A stretch of 64,000 nucleotides of DNA, taken from NCBI GenBank assembly GCA_027038835.1, contig JALWGC010000018.1:1-64000 (forward strand), in the 5' to 3' direction. The notes below the pieces were generated by a model that did not search any database, was not told where the DNA came from, and worked only from the letters and a program-made list of their open reading frames with translations. This stretch comes from Helicobacteraceae bacterium (GTDB lineage: Bacteria > Campylobacterota > Campylobacteria > Campylobacterales > Sulfurimonadaceae). The stretch's first letter is position 1; each line of letters begins with the position of its first letter. Both the position numbers and the translations under genes were made by a program. Shown here in pieces: positions 40,916-51,573 of the stretch.

Positions 40916-41628
40916 AGAAATATTTCGATAGCTCGTTGTAAATCTTGGGGAGTGTCTATGCCAAATCCAGTCGATGCGGCTTTTACCATGCTTATTGGTT
41001 TATTGTGGTAGATGGCGCGTAATTGCTCCAGTTTTTCGATATCTTCGATAGGGGCGTCGTCGAGATTGCAAAAGGTGTTGAGCGATTTTTTATCAAACCC
41101 GTAAATCCCTATATGCCCAAAGTAGGTCGCGCCACCGCTTCTGTTGTAAGGGATGGGCGAGCGGGAGAAGTAGATGGCGTTGTTGGCTTCATCGAGTACC
41201 ACTTTGACAAGGTTAGGGTCTTGGGCCGCCTCTTCGTTGACGGCATTGTAGCAGCTTGCCATGATGAATTCCCGTTTGTCTTTTTGGAGTTGTTTTAGTC
41301 TTTGAAAAAGTTTCTTTACAACTTCGGTTTCTATGAACGGTTCGTCGGCTTGGACGTTGACTATGAGCTCGTTTTCTTCAAGTTCTAAAATATTGGCACA
41401 TTCGTTGATGCGATCTGTCCCGCTTTTATGTGTCGTGGAGGTGAGCATCGCTTCGATACCGTGTTCTTTGCACACGCGTATAATCTCTTCGTCGTCCGCC
41501 GCGACGACCACTTTGTCGATTTGTGCGACCCGTTTGGCGGTTCTTACCACCATCGGAAGTCCACCGATGTCGGCAAGCACTTTTTTTGGAAATCTGCTTG
41601 AAGCAAGACGCGCGGGAATGATAATCAT
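40912..41628 (-). CDS. kdsB: 3-deoxy-manno-octulosonate cytidylyltransferase
   Basis: A 238-residue CMP-KDO synthetase. The nucleotide-binding start IIPARLASSRFPKKVLADIG, then VVVAADDEEI, the HKSGTDRINE block, VNVQADEPFIE and VLDEANNAIYFSRSPIPY are all canonical. It activates KDO for addition to lipid A in lipopolysaccharide synthesis. The gene is monocistronic here and lies back to back with the trmN6-like gene. Confidence 0.95.
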   Translation of the reverse strand: MIIIPARLASSRFPKKVLADIGGLPMVVRTAKRVAQIDKVVVAADDEEIIRVCKEHGIEAMLTSTTHKSGTDRINECANILELEENELIVNVQADEPFIETEVVKKLFQRLKQLQKDKREFIMASCYNAVNEEAAQDPNLVKVVLDEANNAIYFSRSPIPYNRSGGATYFGHIGIYGFDKKSLNTFCNLDDAPIEDIEKLEQLRAIYHNKPISMVKAASTGFGIDTPQDLQRAIEIFL

Positions 41629-41643
41629 TTAATACCCTTTCGA

Positions 41644-41649
41644 TATAAT
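41644..41649 (+). promoter_or_regulatory. -10 box of the trmN6-trpC operon
   Basis: TTTCGATATAATTGCG matches the local promoter form, 59 bases before the GTG start of the methyltransferase. A small hairpin CTTGCA-AAA-TGCAAG lies in the leader at 41665-41679. Confidence 0.55.
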
Positions 41650-41707
41650 TGCGTTATTAGACTTCTTGCAAAATGCAAGAGACCTATTATAACAAAAAAG
41701 GTTTTTC

Positions 41708-42403
41708 GTGACGCTTTATCAACCCCAGAGTGGATATTGTTTCAATAGCGATTCGATATTTCTTTACGATTTCATCACCTCTTTGCAACCCCGAGGAGAG
41801 ATGCTCGATGTGGGTGCCGGATGTGGCATAGTGGGGCTGTTGGTTGCGAAAGATTTTCCGCAAATCAAGCTCGAAGCGGTAGAGAAACAGGAGCTTTTCG
41901 TGCGTTATGCCCAAAAAAACGCTCAAGCAAACGGCATAGACTACAAACTTCATTTCGGGGATTTTTTGGAACTCGATTTTGAAAAACGTTACGACTATGT
42001 CGTATCAAACCCTCCGTTTTACCACGACGGTGTGCAAAAAAGCGGTAACGAAATGTTGTTCAATGCACGCTATAATATCAATCTACCCATAGAGGGTTTT
42101 TTTCAAAAAGTGCATAAGATTTTAAAACCAAGAGGGCACTTCGTTTTTTGTTACGATGCGACACAGTTTTCTTTGGTGTGTGCGGCGTTGGAAAAAGCGA
42201 AGATGCGCGTGGTCAAAACACGCTTTGTCCATCCGAAAAAAGGGAAAAACGCTTCGCTGGTGCTTGTTTACGCACGAAGAGACAGCAAGTCGATGATGGA
42301 GGTTTTGCCGCCTCTGTTTTCTTTCGAAGGGGAAGAGTTCAGCGATGAAGCGAAAGAAATTTATAAAAAAGCGGGAACGAACAGTATAAAATGCAAAATA
42401 TAG
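41708..42403 (+). CDS. tRNA1(Val) (adenine-N6)-methyltransferase-like protein
   Basis: A 231-residue SAM-dependent methyltransferase with a GTG start. Motif I LDVGAGCGIVGLL (about residue 35) and motif IV VVSNPPFYHDGVQKS (about residue 98, NPPF for N6-adenine methylation), plus the opening YQPQSGYCFNSDSIFL, match the TrmN6/YfiC family that modifies A37 of tRNA-Val1. It is first in a four-gene operon with overlapping ends. Confidence 0.85.
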   Translation: MTLYQPQSGYCFNSDSIFLYDFITSLQPRGEMLDVGAGCGIVGLLVAKDFPQIKLEAVEKQELFVRYAQKNAQANGIDYKLHFGDFLELDFEKRYDYVVSNPPFYHDGVQKSGNEMLFNARYNINLPIEGFFQKVHKILKPRGHFVFCYDATQFSLVCAALEKAKMRVVKTRFVHPKKGKNASLVLVYARRDSKSMMEVLPPLFSFEGEEFSDEAKEIYKKAGTNSIKCKI

Positions 42404-42771
42404 TCACAAAAGAAGGATTTCCATACGGTTTTATGCCAAGTGCGTGTGCTACGTGCGGCGGAAAGTGCTGCACGGGAGAGAGCGGATACATACACGTCAA
42501 CAAAACCGAGATGGAACGCATAGCCGCTTTTTTGAACATCGACATTGAAACGCTCAAGAGTGATTATCTTTATAAACACGGTTATAAATATTCTATAAAA
42601 GAAAGGGAAGTGGAGGGGAGCTTCGAGTGTGTGTTCTACGATGCCAAGCAAGACGGCTGCATGATTTACGCCGCTCGCCCCGTACAATGCAGAACGTTTC
42701 CTTTTTGGGAGTATTACAAAAACAGAGTCGATGAGCTCAAGAACGAATGTCCGGGGATTGTAGATGTATAA
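42391..42771 (+). CDS. YkgJ family cysteine-rich metal-binding protein
   Basis: A 126-residue protein with the YkgJ (zinc/iron-chelating) Cys pattern: CATCGGKCC near residue 20, then C in ECVFYD, C in DGCMIY, and the family end RPVQCRTFPFWEYY with a last Cys in NECPGI. These proteins likely bind zinc or an iron-sulfur cluster; role unclear. It overlaps its neighbours by 13 and 8 bases. Confidence 0.85.
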   Translation: MQNIVTKEGFPYGFMPSACATCGGKCCTGESGYIHVNKTEMERIAAFLNIDIETLKSDYLYKHGYKYSIKEREVEGSFECVFYDAKQDGCMIYAARPVQCRTFPFWEYYKNRVDELKNECPGIVDV

Positions 42772-44050
42772 AAAAGTGTTGCAATCGCTGCTTTTTGTTT
42801 TCGTTTTAAGTTTTTTCACATCGTGTTCGAAAGTAACACCCCCTTCGCCGAGTCAAAAAGTTTTCGAGAAAGAGGACCTCTACATTATGTACGCGTTGCG
42901 CTCCGAGGAGGTGGGACGCTACGATATAGCTGCGAAACTGTATGAAGATTTGTACGAAAAAGCGCACAAAAAAGAGTATTTTTACCGAGAATTGCAAAAC
43001 CTTCTGGCTGCAAGAAAGTTCGATGAGGTGGTAGAAAAATGCGATGCCGTCATAGGCGAATCGCAAAGTGTCGATGCACAGTTGCTACGTTTGAAAATCA
43101 TCGCTTTGGTGCACAAAAAAGAGTACTTAAAAGCCAAAGAGGAAGCTTTGCAACTTATCGAGCTGACGAAAAAAGATGAAGACTACCTTTTGTTAGCGGA
43201 TATCTATGTCAAACTTAAAAAATACGAAATGGCCGTGAAGTACCTCGAAGGCGCGTACAGTAAAAACTACGACCCGAAAATTTTGGATAGAATCTCCATC
43301 ATTTTGTTTGTCAATCTCGGACGGCAAAAAGACGCTATCGCGCAACTCGAGACCCATTCGAGAATGTTTGGATGTAACGAATATATCTGCAACAGACTGT
43401 TGTCGTTTTACAGCAAGCTTGGGGATGTGGAGGGGATGCTCTCTGTCTATAAACGGATATACAAACAAGACCCAAGAGAAGAGATTCTTGAGAAAATCAT
43501 ACAACTGTATGTTTACAAGAAAGATTATTACGGTCTTGAGAAGTTTTTAGAATCAAACGATATCGAAAACGACATCTTGCTTCAAATCTATTCGACGACG
43601 AAAAAGTACGAAAAAGCTTCCAAACTCGCATATGAACTTTACAAAAGAACTGCCAACATAGAGTATCTCGCTCAAGGTGCGCTTTTTAAGTACGAATCGT
43701 ACAAAAAACCCCCTAAAAAAGTGGTTTTAAGCGTAGTGGAAGATTTGAAAAAGGTAGTCGAGGAAGAACCGAGTGCGCTATATTTGAACTATCTTGGGTA
43801 TTTGCTTATCGACCATGAAATCGATGTGAAAAAAGGGATGGAGTACGTCAAAGAAGCTTTGAAACAAAAGCCCGATTCCGCTTTTTATCTCGACTCGCTT
43901 GCATGGGGGTATTATAAACTCGGTAAGTGCAAAGAAGCGAAGAAGATTTTCAATCGAGTCGTCAAACTCGAAGGGGGTGACGATTTGGAAGTGATACGCC
44001 ATATCAAAAAAGTCAACAGATGTCTAAAAAACGAAAAAGGGAGAAAATGA
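42764..44050 (+). CDS. TPR repeat lipoprotein
   Basis: A 428-residue exported protein with a lipoprotein signal ([13 protein letters not shown], Cys at about residue 22) followed by tetratricopeptide-like helical repeats through the whole length, for example [20 protein letters not shown] and [20 protein letters not shown]. It probably acts as an assembly or scaffolding protein at the periplasmic face of a membrane. The trpC ATG overlaps its stop codon. Confidence 0.82.
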   Translation: MYKKVLQSLLFVFVLSFFTSCSKVTPPSPSQKVFEKEDLYIMYALRSEEVGRYDIAAKLYEDLYEKAHKKEYFYRELQNLLAARKFDEVVEKCDAVIGESQSVDAQLLRLKIIALVHKKEYLKAKEEALQLIELTKKDEDYLLLADIYVKLKKYEMAVKYLEGAYSKNYDPKILDRISIILFVNLGRQKDAIAQLETHSRMFGCNEYICNRLLSFYSKLGDVEGMLSVYKRIYKQDPREEILEKIIQLYVYKKDYYGLEKFLESNDIENDILLQIYSTTKKYEKASKLAYELYKRTANIEYLAQGALFKYESYKKPPKKVVLSVVEDLKKVVEEEPSALYLNYLGYLLIDHEIDVKKGMEYVKEALKQKPDSAFYLDSLAWGYYKLGKCKEAKKIFNRVVKLEGGDDLEVIRHIKKVNRCLKNEKGRK

Positions 44051-44835
44051 TACTTGACGAAATAATCAAAAAAACCAAAGAAGATGTCGCAAAAAGGGAA
44101 AAAGAGTACAGCATCGACTGGCTTGGACGAAGTTTGGCTTTTAATGCGCGTGCTCCAAGAGATGTCATACCACACCTAAAAGCGACCGAAGCAGACCCCT
44201 ATAGGATCATAGCCGAGGTGAAAAAAGCAAGCCCCTCAAAAGGGGTGATTCGGGAAGATTTCGACCCGCTTGCCATCGCGCAAGCGTACGAGCGGGGAGG
44301 TGCAAGCGCGATATCGGTTTTGACCGAGCCCCATTTTTTCCAAGGCGATTTGGAGTATTTGGCGGGGATTCGCCGTTATGTCGGGATACCGCTTCTTAGA
44401 AAAGATTTTATCGTTACGAAGTATCAGCTTGTCGAAGCGCTCGTTTACGGGGCGGATTTCGTCTTGCTTATCGCTGCGGCGCTTTCGAAAAAAGAGCTCA
44501 AGGAACTACTGAACTACACACGCCATCTCGGTATGGAAGCGCTTGTGGAAGTGCATGACAAAGCCGACCTTCTCAAGGCTATTTATGCGGGTGCGGATAT
44601 CATCGGGATCAACCATCGAAACTTACAAACGTTCAAGATGGATATGAACCTATGCCACAAACTCGTTCCGCTTATACCTAATGGAAAGATAATCGTTGCC
44701 GAGAGCGGTATTTACGAGCATGAGCAGCTGCAAGAACTGTCAAAAATTGGGGTAGATGCGTTTTTGGTCGGTGAATCGCTTATGCGTCAAGAGGATGAAG
44801 AAGCGGCGCTTAAAAAACTCAAATTCGGAGCCTAA
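44047..44835 (+). CDS. trpC: Indole-3-glycerol phosphate synthase
   Basis: A 262-residue TIM-barrel enzyme of tryptophan synthesis. Canonical blocks are [80 protein letters not shown] and [12 protein letters not shown]. It converts carboxyphenylamino-deoxyribulose phosphate to indole-glycerol phosphate. It sits away from other trp genes, which is common in Campylobacterota. ATG 44047 is chosen because of coupling and GGGAGAAA upstream. Confidence 0.95.
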   Translation: MILDEIIKKTKEDVAKREKEYSIDWLGRSLAFNARAPRDVIPHLKATEADPYRIIAEVKKASPSKGVIREDFDPLAIAQAYERGGASAISVLTEPHFFQGDLEYLAGIRRYVGIPLLRKDFIVTKYQLVEALVYGADFVLLIAAALSKKELKELLNYTRHLGMEALVEVHDKADLLKAIYAGADIIGINHRNLQTFKMDMNLCHKLVPLIPNGKIIVAESGIYEHEQLQELSKIGVDAFLVGESLMRQEDEEAALKKLKFGA

Positions 44836-44862
44836 GAGAGCGAATTTTCGCTTTGGCTCTTA
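44833..44862. terminator. Bidirectional hairpin between trpC and the convergent gene
   Basis: TAAGAG (44833-44838) pairs with CTCTTA (44857-44862) and AGCGA (44839-44843) with TCGCT (44848-44852). Both convergent stop codons lie in the outer stem; GTTTT follows on the plus strand. Confidence 0.5.
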
Positions 44863-46041
44863 GTTTTGCACCATATGAGCGACAAACTCCGTATCGTCGT
44901 CTAAAATCTCTTTGCCTCTTCTAAATCCGATGCCACACGCTTCATAAGCGAAAAAGACTCCCGCTTGGTAAGTTTTGCCATGAGTATCTTTTGGAAGCTC
45001 TACATACTCTTGGTAGAGCTTTTTGTAGTTGCCGTATTCCCCGTTTGTTTGCGCAAGGACTCGAGCGTTTTGATCGAGTATCTTGATGTTCGCGCCCTCA
45101 CGCCCGAAAAACGGTTTTTCCACCTGTTTGATCCCCTCAAGCGGCTCGAAAGAGGAGCGAAGGAGGTAGGGGGAGTCGGGGAAGAGGTCGTAAAGAATTT
45201 TCATAATCCCTTTGGATTGGAACAAAAGGGTATAAGGCGGGTTGAGGATGATCGCTTCTTGGTTTTTGACTATTTCGGTCAGAGTTGTTGCGAGCTCGCT
45301 CTCTTCTATGGCTATATCTTCCCATGGGAAAAGTTTGAACCAGTATTCGAACTTGTTGTCGTTTGCATCGTAGATGCCGTGGGAGTCGAACTTTACGTTG
45401 TGTAAAAACTCGAATTGCGTCGCGAATCCGGCATCGCTTGCCATTTGTTGCAAAAGCCTCGTTGTCGCTTCCTCTTCGTCGATCCCTTCGTACGCACTAA
45501 AGAGGATTTTCCACCCTTCGTAGTACTTTTCGAAAAGATTCGGGTCGTCAAAGAGGGTGATAAGGCGTTTGAAGTTCTCGGTGATAGCTTCGTACACTTC
45601 GTTGTACTGCGCGTTTTCGTCAAGACCGTTATGTTTTAGAAGCGCCCACTGAACGATAGCCGTTTCGAAAAGCAAAGTAGGGGTGTCGGCGTTGAACTCG
45701 AGCAGTTTTATCGGTTCGCCGTCAATCCCTCCGGCAAAATCGAATCGCCCGTAGATGTGCCAGTGCACATCGTTTTCCCAACTTTTTTTGATGATTTCGA
45801 CAAGGTTGAAAGGGATGTCGAGCTCGAAAAAAAGTTCGTTTTCTATGACATATTCCGCCGCTTCGACGAACATATCGTAAAGGGTGTTCGCCGCTTCGTA
45901 AAAAGCGTCCGCCTCTGCTTTGGACAAAACCACAAGCTCGTCGGCGATAGAGCGAAAACCGTCTTCTTTGTCGGTGTGCCAGCTAAAGCCTATCTCGTCG
46001 TAAACGGCGTCGTTTAGCGGGGTTATGGGTTTGAGTGTCAC
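44860..46041 (-). CDS. Glutathionylspermidine synthase-like ATP-grasp protein
   Basis: A 393-residue protein of the glutathionylspermidine synthase C-terminal (YgiC/YjfC) family: GRFDFAGGIDGEPIKLLEFN, ADTPTLLFETAIVQW, a central EEEATTRLLQQMA region, and the nucleotide-binding end with KPFFGREGANIKIL and YQAGVFFAYEACGIGFRRGK. ATP-grasp peptide ligase activity is expected but the natural substrate is unknown. It follows the UPF0323 lipoprotein gene by one base, the same pairing seen for ygiC-type genes with ygiB-type lipoproteins. Confidence 0.82.
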   Translation of the reverse strand: MTLKPITPLNDAVYDEIGFSWHTDKEDGFRSIADELVVLSKAEADAFYEAANTLYDMFVEAAEYVIENELFFELDIPFNLVEIIKKSWENDVHWHIYGRFDFAGGIDGEPIKLLEFNADTPTLLFETAIVQWALLKHNGLDENAQYNEVYEAITENFKRLITLFDDPNLFEKYYEGWKILFSAYEGIDEEEATTRLLQQMASDAGFATQFEFLHNVKFDSHGIYDANDNKFEYWFKLFPWEDIAIEESELATTLTEIVKNQEAIILNPPYTLLFQSKGIMKILYDLFPDSPYLLRSSFEPLEGIKQVEKPFFGREGANIKILDQNARVLAQTNGEYGNYKKLYQEYVELPKDTHGKTYQAGVFFAYEACGIGFRRGKEILDDDTEFVAHMVQN

Positions 46042-46042
46042 A

Positions 46043-46618
46043 TTAGCCTCCGTAGTAGCTCTTCGAGCCGTAGCTTGAGGATTTCGAGCTGCCGAAGAAA
46101 CTTTTTTTCGTCGAAGTTTTTTTCGTGCTTTTCATCCCCGAAGCGCTTCTGGAGTAGGCACTTCTATTGACCGTCGAGGCACGCTGGCGAAAGTTGGCGT
46201 TGTTCATAAGGGAGTTGGCTATCATGTTTCCAAGCAAACTTCCAGCAGCGACGGCGAGGATGGTACCGGCAAGCCCCATCCCCTCGCCGCTTCCGGGTTG
46301 AACGGTTTCACTTGTACCGTTTTGCACCTTTTGGTACTCTTGTTCGGCGAGTTTTTTCATCTCCTCTTCGGTCATTACCCGTTCATGCACTTGCCCGTCG
46401 GGTCCTTTTTCGCGAATGATGGCTCTGCTTGGACCGCTTGTCGGTATCTCCTCGACTACGACATACTTGCCGTTTGTGAGTTGTTCGATAACCAAAAATT
46501 TGTTCTGTGCTTGTTGCTGTTCGCTTCCGCCGCCGCTACATCCGCTCATAGCCGAGACCACTATGGCGCTCATACTTCCAAGCATTATGGCGTTTGCCGC
46601 TTTTTTAACGTAACTCAT
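46043..46618 (-). CDS. UPF0323 family lipoprotein
   Basis: A 191-residue lipoprotein: signal peptide with lipobox MSGCS (Cys at about residue 27), a conserved middle (LTNGKYVVVEEIPTSGPSRA, RVMTEEEMKKLAEQEYQK), a Gly/Ala hydrophobic stretch (GLAGTILAVAAGSLLGNMI) and a Ser/Tyr/Gly/Lys-rich tail ending in YYGG. UPF0323 is typical of Campylobacterota. The gene overlaps the upstream membrane protein gene by 14 bases. Function is unknown. Confidence 0.82.
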   Translation of the reverse strand: MSYVKKAANAIMLGSMSAIVVSAMSGCSGGGSEQQQAQNKFLVIEQLTNGKYVVVEEIPTSGPSRAIIREKGPDGQVHERVMTEEEMKKLAEQEYQKVQNGTSETVQPGSGEGMGLAGTILAVAAGSLLGNMIANSLMNNANFRQRASTVNRSAYSRSASGMKSTKKTSTKKSFFGSSKSSSYGSKSYYGG

Positions 46619-47063
46619 CGATATTCTCCTTTATTTCGTTTTTTTTCAGTTGAATCGTTTTTTGCAGTTCGTCGTCGAAAAAGTAGATATATTTTCTCCC
46701 GATATAGAGGATGTCCCCTTTGAAAGTGAATTTTTCGTTATGCAGACTCACCCCCTTTTTCATAAAAAGCATCTCCCCCGTTTTTTCGCCTATTGGCGGG
46801 TAGAGGGTCGATAAAGCCGCCACATACATAGCCGCTACGACGGGGAGGTAGATTTTTTTGTCGGTAAAGACGATAAGTGTGCCGACAACGAGGCTTGTGA
46901 GGATGAAAAGGAAAAAGTTTTGATTGTCGGCAAAAAGGACGTTGTAATACACCTCGATACCAAGCGGGTCGATATAGTGGAGTTTGACTCCTAAAAAAAG
47001 GAAATAATCGGCGATGAAAGTGAAAAATACACCGCTTAGTATCGATAGGAGGATTTTATTCAT
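46605..47063 (-). CDS. Membrane protein of unknown function, 152 aa
   Basis: A 152-residue protein with about three transmembrane segments (LLSILSGVFFTFIADYFLFLG, FFLFILTSLVVGTLIVF and PVVAAMYVAALSTLYP) and a soluble C-terminal beta domain (NEKFTFKGDILYIGRKYIYFF). No family is recognised. It overlaps its neighbours by four and 14 bases in the leftward operon. Confidence 0.65.
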   Translation of the reverse strand: MNKILLSILSGVFFTFIADYFLFLGVKLHYIDPLGIEVYYNVLFADNQNFFLFILTSLVVGTLIVFTDKKIYLPVVAAMYVAALSTLYPPIGEKTGEMLFMKKGVSLHNEKFTFKGDILYIGRKYIYFFDDELQKTIQLKKNEIKENIDELR

Positions 47064-47530
47064 CGCAGTCTTACCTTTTTCACGTCGTTTATCTTGACTA
47101 TCTTCGAAGGCTTCCCCTCATAAAGTCCAAGAGCGTTTTTGATTATTATATCCGCTTTTTCGTTTGCATATTTGGGGTCGTAGCTTTCGTTAGAGCGGTT
47201 GGCGGAGGTGGAGTAGCACCATTTTAGCGAGCGAAAAACGGCTGAGGAAACAGGAAACGAAGCGACGCGAAAGGCTTGGTTTTTCACTACGAAAGTGGTC
47301 TTTTTGGCTCTTCGAACCTCTTTTTTCCGTTTTTGCGGGATGCGTATGTTTTTTTTCAGCTCATGTAAGGAGAAGAAATTTTTCAAAAAAGGTTTTGTCG
47401 GCTCTCGTTGTTTTATAGACGCGAGTTTTGCACCGTCTTGTGAGAGGAAACCGACGGTGGTGTCGGTTTGTGCAAGGATGACCGACTCGCTTAAGCGAGG
47501 ATATCCTGCAAGGCTCTTGGGTTTGTCCAA
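47060..47530 (-). CDS. Short Sua5/YciO/YrdC-like protein
   Basis: A 156-residue protein related to threonylcarbamoyl-AMP synthases: [19 protein letters not shown], then [11 protein letters not shown] with the Lys-x-x-Arg-like nucleotide motif, and [11 protein letters not shown] with the Ser-x-x-Asn-type motif. It is about 40-50 residues shorter than TsaC in the middle, so activity is uncertain. The TTG start at 47530 lies inside the carB 3' end (40-base overlap), with GGAG upstream; no ATG is available. Confidence 0.7.
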   Translation of the reverse strand: MDKPKSLAGYPRLSESVILAQTDTTVGFLSQDGAKLASIKQREPTKPFLKNFFSLHELKKNIRIPQKRKKEVRRAKKTTFVVKNQAFRVASFPVSSAVFRSLKWCYSTSANRSNESYDPKYANEKADIIIKNALGLYEGKPSKIVKINDVKKVRLR

Positions 47531-50500
47531 GGCTCTTTCTCCATCGTTTTTAGTGCTTCTATGGCGGCTCTTGCGGCACTGAGCGTCGTAAAGTACGGAA
47601 TGTTCCGTTTGAGCACTTCGTGGCGAATGACGATAGCGTCTTTTTTGCTCGTGTTGTTGTCGGAGGTGTTGATGGCCATCGCGATTTCGTCATTTTTCAT
47701 CATATCTTCGATGTTTGGGCGACCTTCGCTGATTTTAAGAACCAATTCACATTCGATTCCCGCTTGGGCAATCACTTTTTGGGTTCCGCGTGTCGCTACG
47801 AGTTTGAAACCAAGCTCGCTCAGTCCTCTGGCTATCTCTACACCCGCTTGTTTATCCATGTCGATAAAGCTCAAAAAGCATGTCCCATTTGTTGCGATGG
47901 TGTTGCCGGCGGCCACTTGGGCTTTTGCGAAGCTGATACCGAAGTTGTCACTCACTCCCATAACTTCGCCGGTAGATTTCATCTCGGGTGAGAGAACGAG
48001 GTCGGCTCCGTAGAGTTTGTGGAACGGGAAAACTGCTTCTTTGACCGAGACATGGTCTTTAAGACGCGGTTTTAAAACGCCGTTTGCTTCCATCACGACA
48101 CCGAATTTGTCGTAGTACTCAAGAGAAGAGCGCAGGTCTTTGCCCATCATTACGCGTGTGGCAACTTTTGCAAGCGGTACACCCGTAGCTTTGGAGACAA
48201 AAGGTACGGTTCTCGAAGCTCTTGGATTGACCTCGATAAGGTAGATTTCATTTTCATAGATAGCGTACTGAACGTTCATAAGTCCTTGCACGCCAAGTCC
48301 GAGCGCTATCTCTTTGGTATGGCGTTCCACCTCTTCTATGAGCTCTTGGGAGAGGTTGACCGGTGGAAGACTACAAGCACTATCTCCAGAGTGGATACCC
48401 GCTTCTTCGATGTGTTGCATGACCGAACCGATGTACACTTCCTTGGTGTCGCTGATGGCATCGACATCGAGTTCTATCGCTTGGTCGAGAAACTTGTCTA
48501 TGAGCACTGGAGCGTCGTTGCTTACAGAAACCGCCAAGTCCATATACTCGCGTAACTCCTCTTCGCTGTAAACGATGCGCATACCCCGACCGCCAAGTAC
48601 GTAAGAAGGGCGCACAAGTACGGGATACCCTAGCTCTTTTGCGATGTCGTACGACTCCTCTTTGGTTCTTGCCATACCGTTTGCAGGCTGTTTGAGTCCT
48701 ATGGAGTTGATGAAGTCGCTGAATTTTTCTCTATCTTCCGCAAGGTCGATCACACTTGCCGGTGTTCCGATGATTTTGCCACCCATTTCGTCGATGGCAT
48801 TAGCGAGTTTGAGCGGTGTCTGCCCGCCAAAATGTACGATGATACCGTCAGGGTTTTCGTTTTCGATCACTTCGCGGACATGTTCGAAATCGATCGGCTC
48901 GAAGTAAAGCACATCGGAGGTGTCGTAGTCGGTCGAGACGGTTTCTGGGTTACAGTTGTACATGATGGTCTCGACATCCATGTCTTTGAGTGCGAACGAT
49001 GCGTGCACACAGCAGTAGTCGAACTCGATCCCTTGACCGATTCTATTTGGTCCGCCGCCGAGGATGAGCACTTTTTGTTTGTCGCTTTTGCGGGTTTGTT
49101 TAGGCAGTTTGGTGATGTTGGTTGTAGAGTAGAGGTACGGTGTGAGCGCTTTGAATTCCGCCGCACAAGTATCGACCTCGTTGTACTCGAGCTCTATACC
49201 AAGCTCTTTGCGTGCGTTGTAAACGTAGTTTTCGGTAATGGTGATACCGGAGTTCTCATTGACGATTTCTGCGATTTTCTTGTCGCTAAAACCGTCTGTT
49301 TTGAGCGCTCTGAAAGCTTCTTCATCGCTTAGAATCTCTTTGGTGATCGTTTTTTCTTTCTCTACAATCTCTTGGAGTTGGTACAAGAACCAAGGGTCAA
49401 CCTTGCTCATCTCGAAAATCTCTTCCAAGCTAAATCCTCTTCTAAACCCTTCGGCAAGGTAAAGGATACGCTCGGCATTCGGGCGGCGGATTTCATGGCG
49501 GATAAACTCGTCATCACCGCTCATTCTATCGAAACCGCTAAGTCCCGTTTCCAAAGAACACAGCGCTTTTTGTACCGACTCTTTGAACGTTCTGCCTATC
49601 GCCATCACTTCACCGACCGATTTCATACTTGTCGAGAGGGTGCTTTCGGCTTCTGGGAATTTCTCGAACGTAAATCGCGGGATTTTGGTAACGATGTAGT
49701 CGATAACCGGCTCGAAGCTCGCCGGAGTTCCGGTGATGTCGTTGGTGATCTCATCGAGAGTGAAACCGACAGCAAGCAGCGTCGCCACTTTGGCTATGGG
49801 GTAACCCGTCGCTTTGGAAGCGAGAGCGGAGGAGCGAGAAACACGCGGGTTCATCTCTATGACTATCATGCGGCCCGTTTTTGGATTGATGGAGAACTGA
49901 ACGTTACTTCCTCCCGTATCGACGCCGATTTCACGAAGTATCGCAAACGAGGCGTCTCGCATTCGTTGGTACTCTTTGTCGGTAAGGGTAAGAGCGGGTG
50001 CAACGGTGATGCTATCGCCTGTATGGACACCCATCGGGTCGAAGTTTTCGATGGAACACACGATGATACAGTTGTCTTTTTTGTCCCGTATCACCTCCAT
50101 TTCGTACTCTTTCCATCCAAGGAGCGATTCTTCGATGAGGATTTCACTCACCGGTGATTCGTCAAGCCCGCGTTTTGCCAGTTCTTTGAACTCGTCCATG
50201 TTGTAAGCAACTCCGCTTCCGCCACCCGCCAAGGTGTACGATGCACGGATGATAAGCGGAAAACCGATCTCTTCGGCGGCGGCAAGCGCTTCGTCCATGT
50301 TGTATGCGTATTTGGAAAAAGGCAGATCCATCCCGATCTTGATCATGGCCTCTTTAAATGCACTCCTGTCTTCCCCTTTTTTGATAGCTGCAGGGTTGGC
50401 ACCCAAGAACTCCACCCCTTCGAGCATCCCTTTTTCGTACATGCTCGTTGCGACATTAAGAGCGGTTTGTCCCCCCATCGTCGGCAAGATAGCATCGACT

Positions 50501-50745
50501 TTCTCTTTTTCGATGATTTTTTTGATAACCTCTTCGTTGATGGGCTCTATGTAGGTTCGATCGGCAAATTCCGGATCGGTCATGATGGTTGCGGGATTGG
50601 AGTTGATAAGCACGACTCTGTACCCGAGTTCTTTCAGCGTTTTGACCGCTTGTGTTCCAGAGTAGTCGAACTCACACGCCTGACCTATGACGATAGGACC
50701 CGAGCCAATGAGTAAAATGGTTTGAATATCGGTTCTTTTTGGCAT
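47491..50745 (-). CDS. carB: Carbamoyl-phosphate synthase large subunit
   Basis: A 1084-residue enzyme with two homologous ATP-grasp halves. Signatures: [19 protein letters not shown] at the start, [53 protein letters not shown], then a second copy with [35 protein letters not shown] and [21 protein letters not shown], and a C-terminal allosteric MGS-like domain. It makes carbamoyl phosphate for pyrimidine and arginine synthesis. carA is not in the window. A -10 box lies upstream. Confidence 0.97.
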   Translation of the reverse strand: MPKRTDIQTILLIGSGPIVIGQACEFDYSGTQAVKTLKELGYRVVLINSNPATIMTDPEFADRTYIEPINEEVIKKIIEKEKVDAILPTMGGQTALNVATSMYEKGMLEGVEFLGANPAAIKKGEDRSAFKEAMIKIGMDLPFSKYAYNMDEALAAAEEIGFPLIIRASYTLAGGGSGVAYNMDEFKELAKRGLDESPVSEILIEESLLGWKEYEMEVIRDKKDNCIIVCSIENFDPMGVHTGDSITVAPALTLTDKEYQRMRDASFAILREIGVDTGGSNVQFSINPKTGRMIVIEMNPRVSRSSALASKATGYPIAKVATLLAVGFTLDEITNDITGTPASFEPVIDYIVTKIPRFTFEKFPEAESTLSTSMKSVGEVMAIGRTFKESVQKALCSLETGLSGFDRMSGDDEFIRHEIRRPNAERILYLAEGFRRGFSLEEIFEMSKVDPWFLYQLQEIVEKEKTITKEILSDEEAFRALKTDGFSDKKIAEIVNENSGITITENYVYNARKELGIELEYNEVDTCAAEFKALTPYLYSTTNITKLPKQTRKSDKQKVLILGGGPNRIGQGIEFDYCCVHASFALKDMDVETIMYNCNPETVSTDYDTSDVLYFEPIDFEHVREVIENENPDGIIVHFGGQTPLKLANAIDEMGGKIIGTPASVIDLAEDREKFSDFINSIGLKQPANGMARTKEESYDIAKELGYPVLVRPSYVLGGRGMRIVYSEEELREYMDLAVSVSNDAPVLIDKFLDQAIELDVDAISDTKEVYIGSVMQHIEEAGIHSGDSACSLPPVNLSQELIEEVERHTKEIALGLGVQGLMNVQYAIYENEIYLIEVNPRASRTVPFVSKATGVPLAKVATRVMMGKDLRSSLEYYDKFGVVMEANGVLKPRLKDHVSVKEAVFPFHKLYGADLVLSPEMKSTGEVMGVSDNFGISFAKAQVAAGNTIATNGTCFLSFIDMDKQAGVEIARGLSELGFKLVATRGTQKVIAQAGIECELVLKISEGRPNIEDMMKNDEIAMAINTSDNNTSKKDAIVIRHEVLKRNIPYFTTLSAARAAIEALKTMEKEPWTNPRALQDILA

Positions 50746-50781
50746 CTTTTACCTTTTTTTGCAGTACTTAAAAATCCTACA

Positions 50782-50787
50782 ATTATA
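50782..50787 (-). promoter_or_regulatory. -10 box of carB
   Basis: On the minus strand ACTATAATTGTAGG lies 37 bases before the carB ATG, matching the local -10 form. An AAAAAGGT ribosome site follows. Confidence 0.6.
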
Positions 50788-50807
50788 GTAAAAAAGTGCT
50801 TAATATT

Positions 50808-51563
50808 TCATTTGAAAGTATATAAAATCGACGCCAATCCGGAGTAAACGTAGTCCTCTTCGACGATTGGGGAGGCAGCGGCGTTGTTTGTCAAACGATC
50901 GATGCGGAGATTGAAAAACGCCGACAAAGTGTCGGTGAAGCTGTAAGTGGCGTAGGTTTGTGCGGCTATACGCAAACCGCCGCTTGGCTGATAGAGCGGA
51001 TAGCTCGTGCGGCTTGCTTCATCTTGGTCGATGCCGTAGTAGTAACGGGTGAATTTTTGGCTTTCATAAACCAAAACGAGGTTTGGAGTGAACGACCAGT
51101 CGCCGGTTTTGTACTGCATACCGGTTTCGACTTTGGCGATGTAGGAGTCGTATCTGCCAAGCAAGTCGGTTACAAGCATCGCTTCGAGGTATTTTCCATT
51201 GCCAAAAACGCTAAACGCCAATCCCCCCTCGAACGATGTCTTTTTCTCATCAAGCCCGTTTAATGCGTCGGAGTCTGAGGGTTTGTAGCCGTTAGGGCGG
51301 GGTTGCGCCGTTAAGGAAAATCCCCATGAATAACGCTCTCCCGCTTCCTTGTTCGCTTTGTGGCCGTAAAAGTACACTCCAAAACGTGTCCATCTGGCAT
51401 ACATTATGCCGTTGTCGTAAAAAACGACGGGGGAGGGGACATAGAGTGGTTTGGCTCCTTTGTAGGGTTGTGTTTGAAAGTACGGACCGATGCCTATGGA
51501 GAGGTCTTGAGAGAACAAAAAAGTGGAGCAAGCCAGTGTGGCAAGGAGTGCTTTTCTACCCAT
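50808..51563 (-). CDS. MipA/OmpV family outer-membrane protein
   Basis: A 251-residue beta-barrel protein with a signal peptide (ALLATLACSTFLFSQDLSIG) and the MipA/OmpV pattern: PYFQTQPYKGAKPLYVPSPV, YARWTRFGVYFYG, SWGFSLTAQPRP and the C-terminal YSGLASILYTFK ending in an aromatic-x pattern. It starts 10 bases after mreC, so it joins the cell-shape operon. MipA was linked to murein-synthesising complexes in E. coli, which fits this context; the link here is inference. Confidence 0.82.
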   Translation of the reverse strand: MGRKALLATLACSTFLFSQDLSIGIGPYFQTQPYKGAKPLYVPSPVVFYDNGIMYARWTRFGVYFYGHKANKEAGERYSWGFSLTAQPRPNGYKPSDSDALNGLDEKKTSFEGGLAFSVFGNGKYLEAMLVTDLLGRYDSYIAKVETGMQYKTGDWSFTPNLVLVYESQKFTRYYYGIDQDEASRTSYPLYQPSGGLRIAAQTYATYSFTDTLSAFFNLRIDRLTNNAAASPIVEEDYVYSGLASILYTFK

Positions 51564-51573
51564 TGGTACAACC

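Noticed and set aside
49372-50157. Long plus-strand open frame within carB
   Set aside because: Antisense shadow of conserved carB coding sequence.
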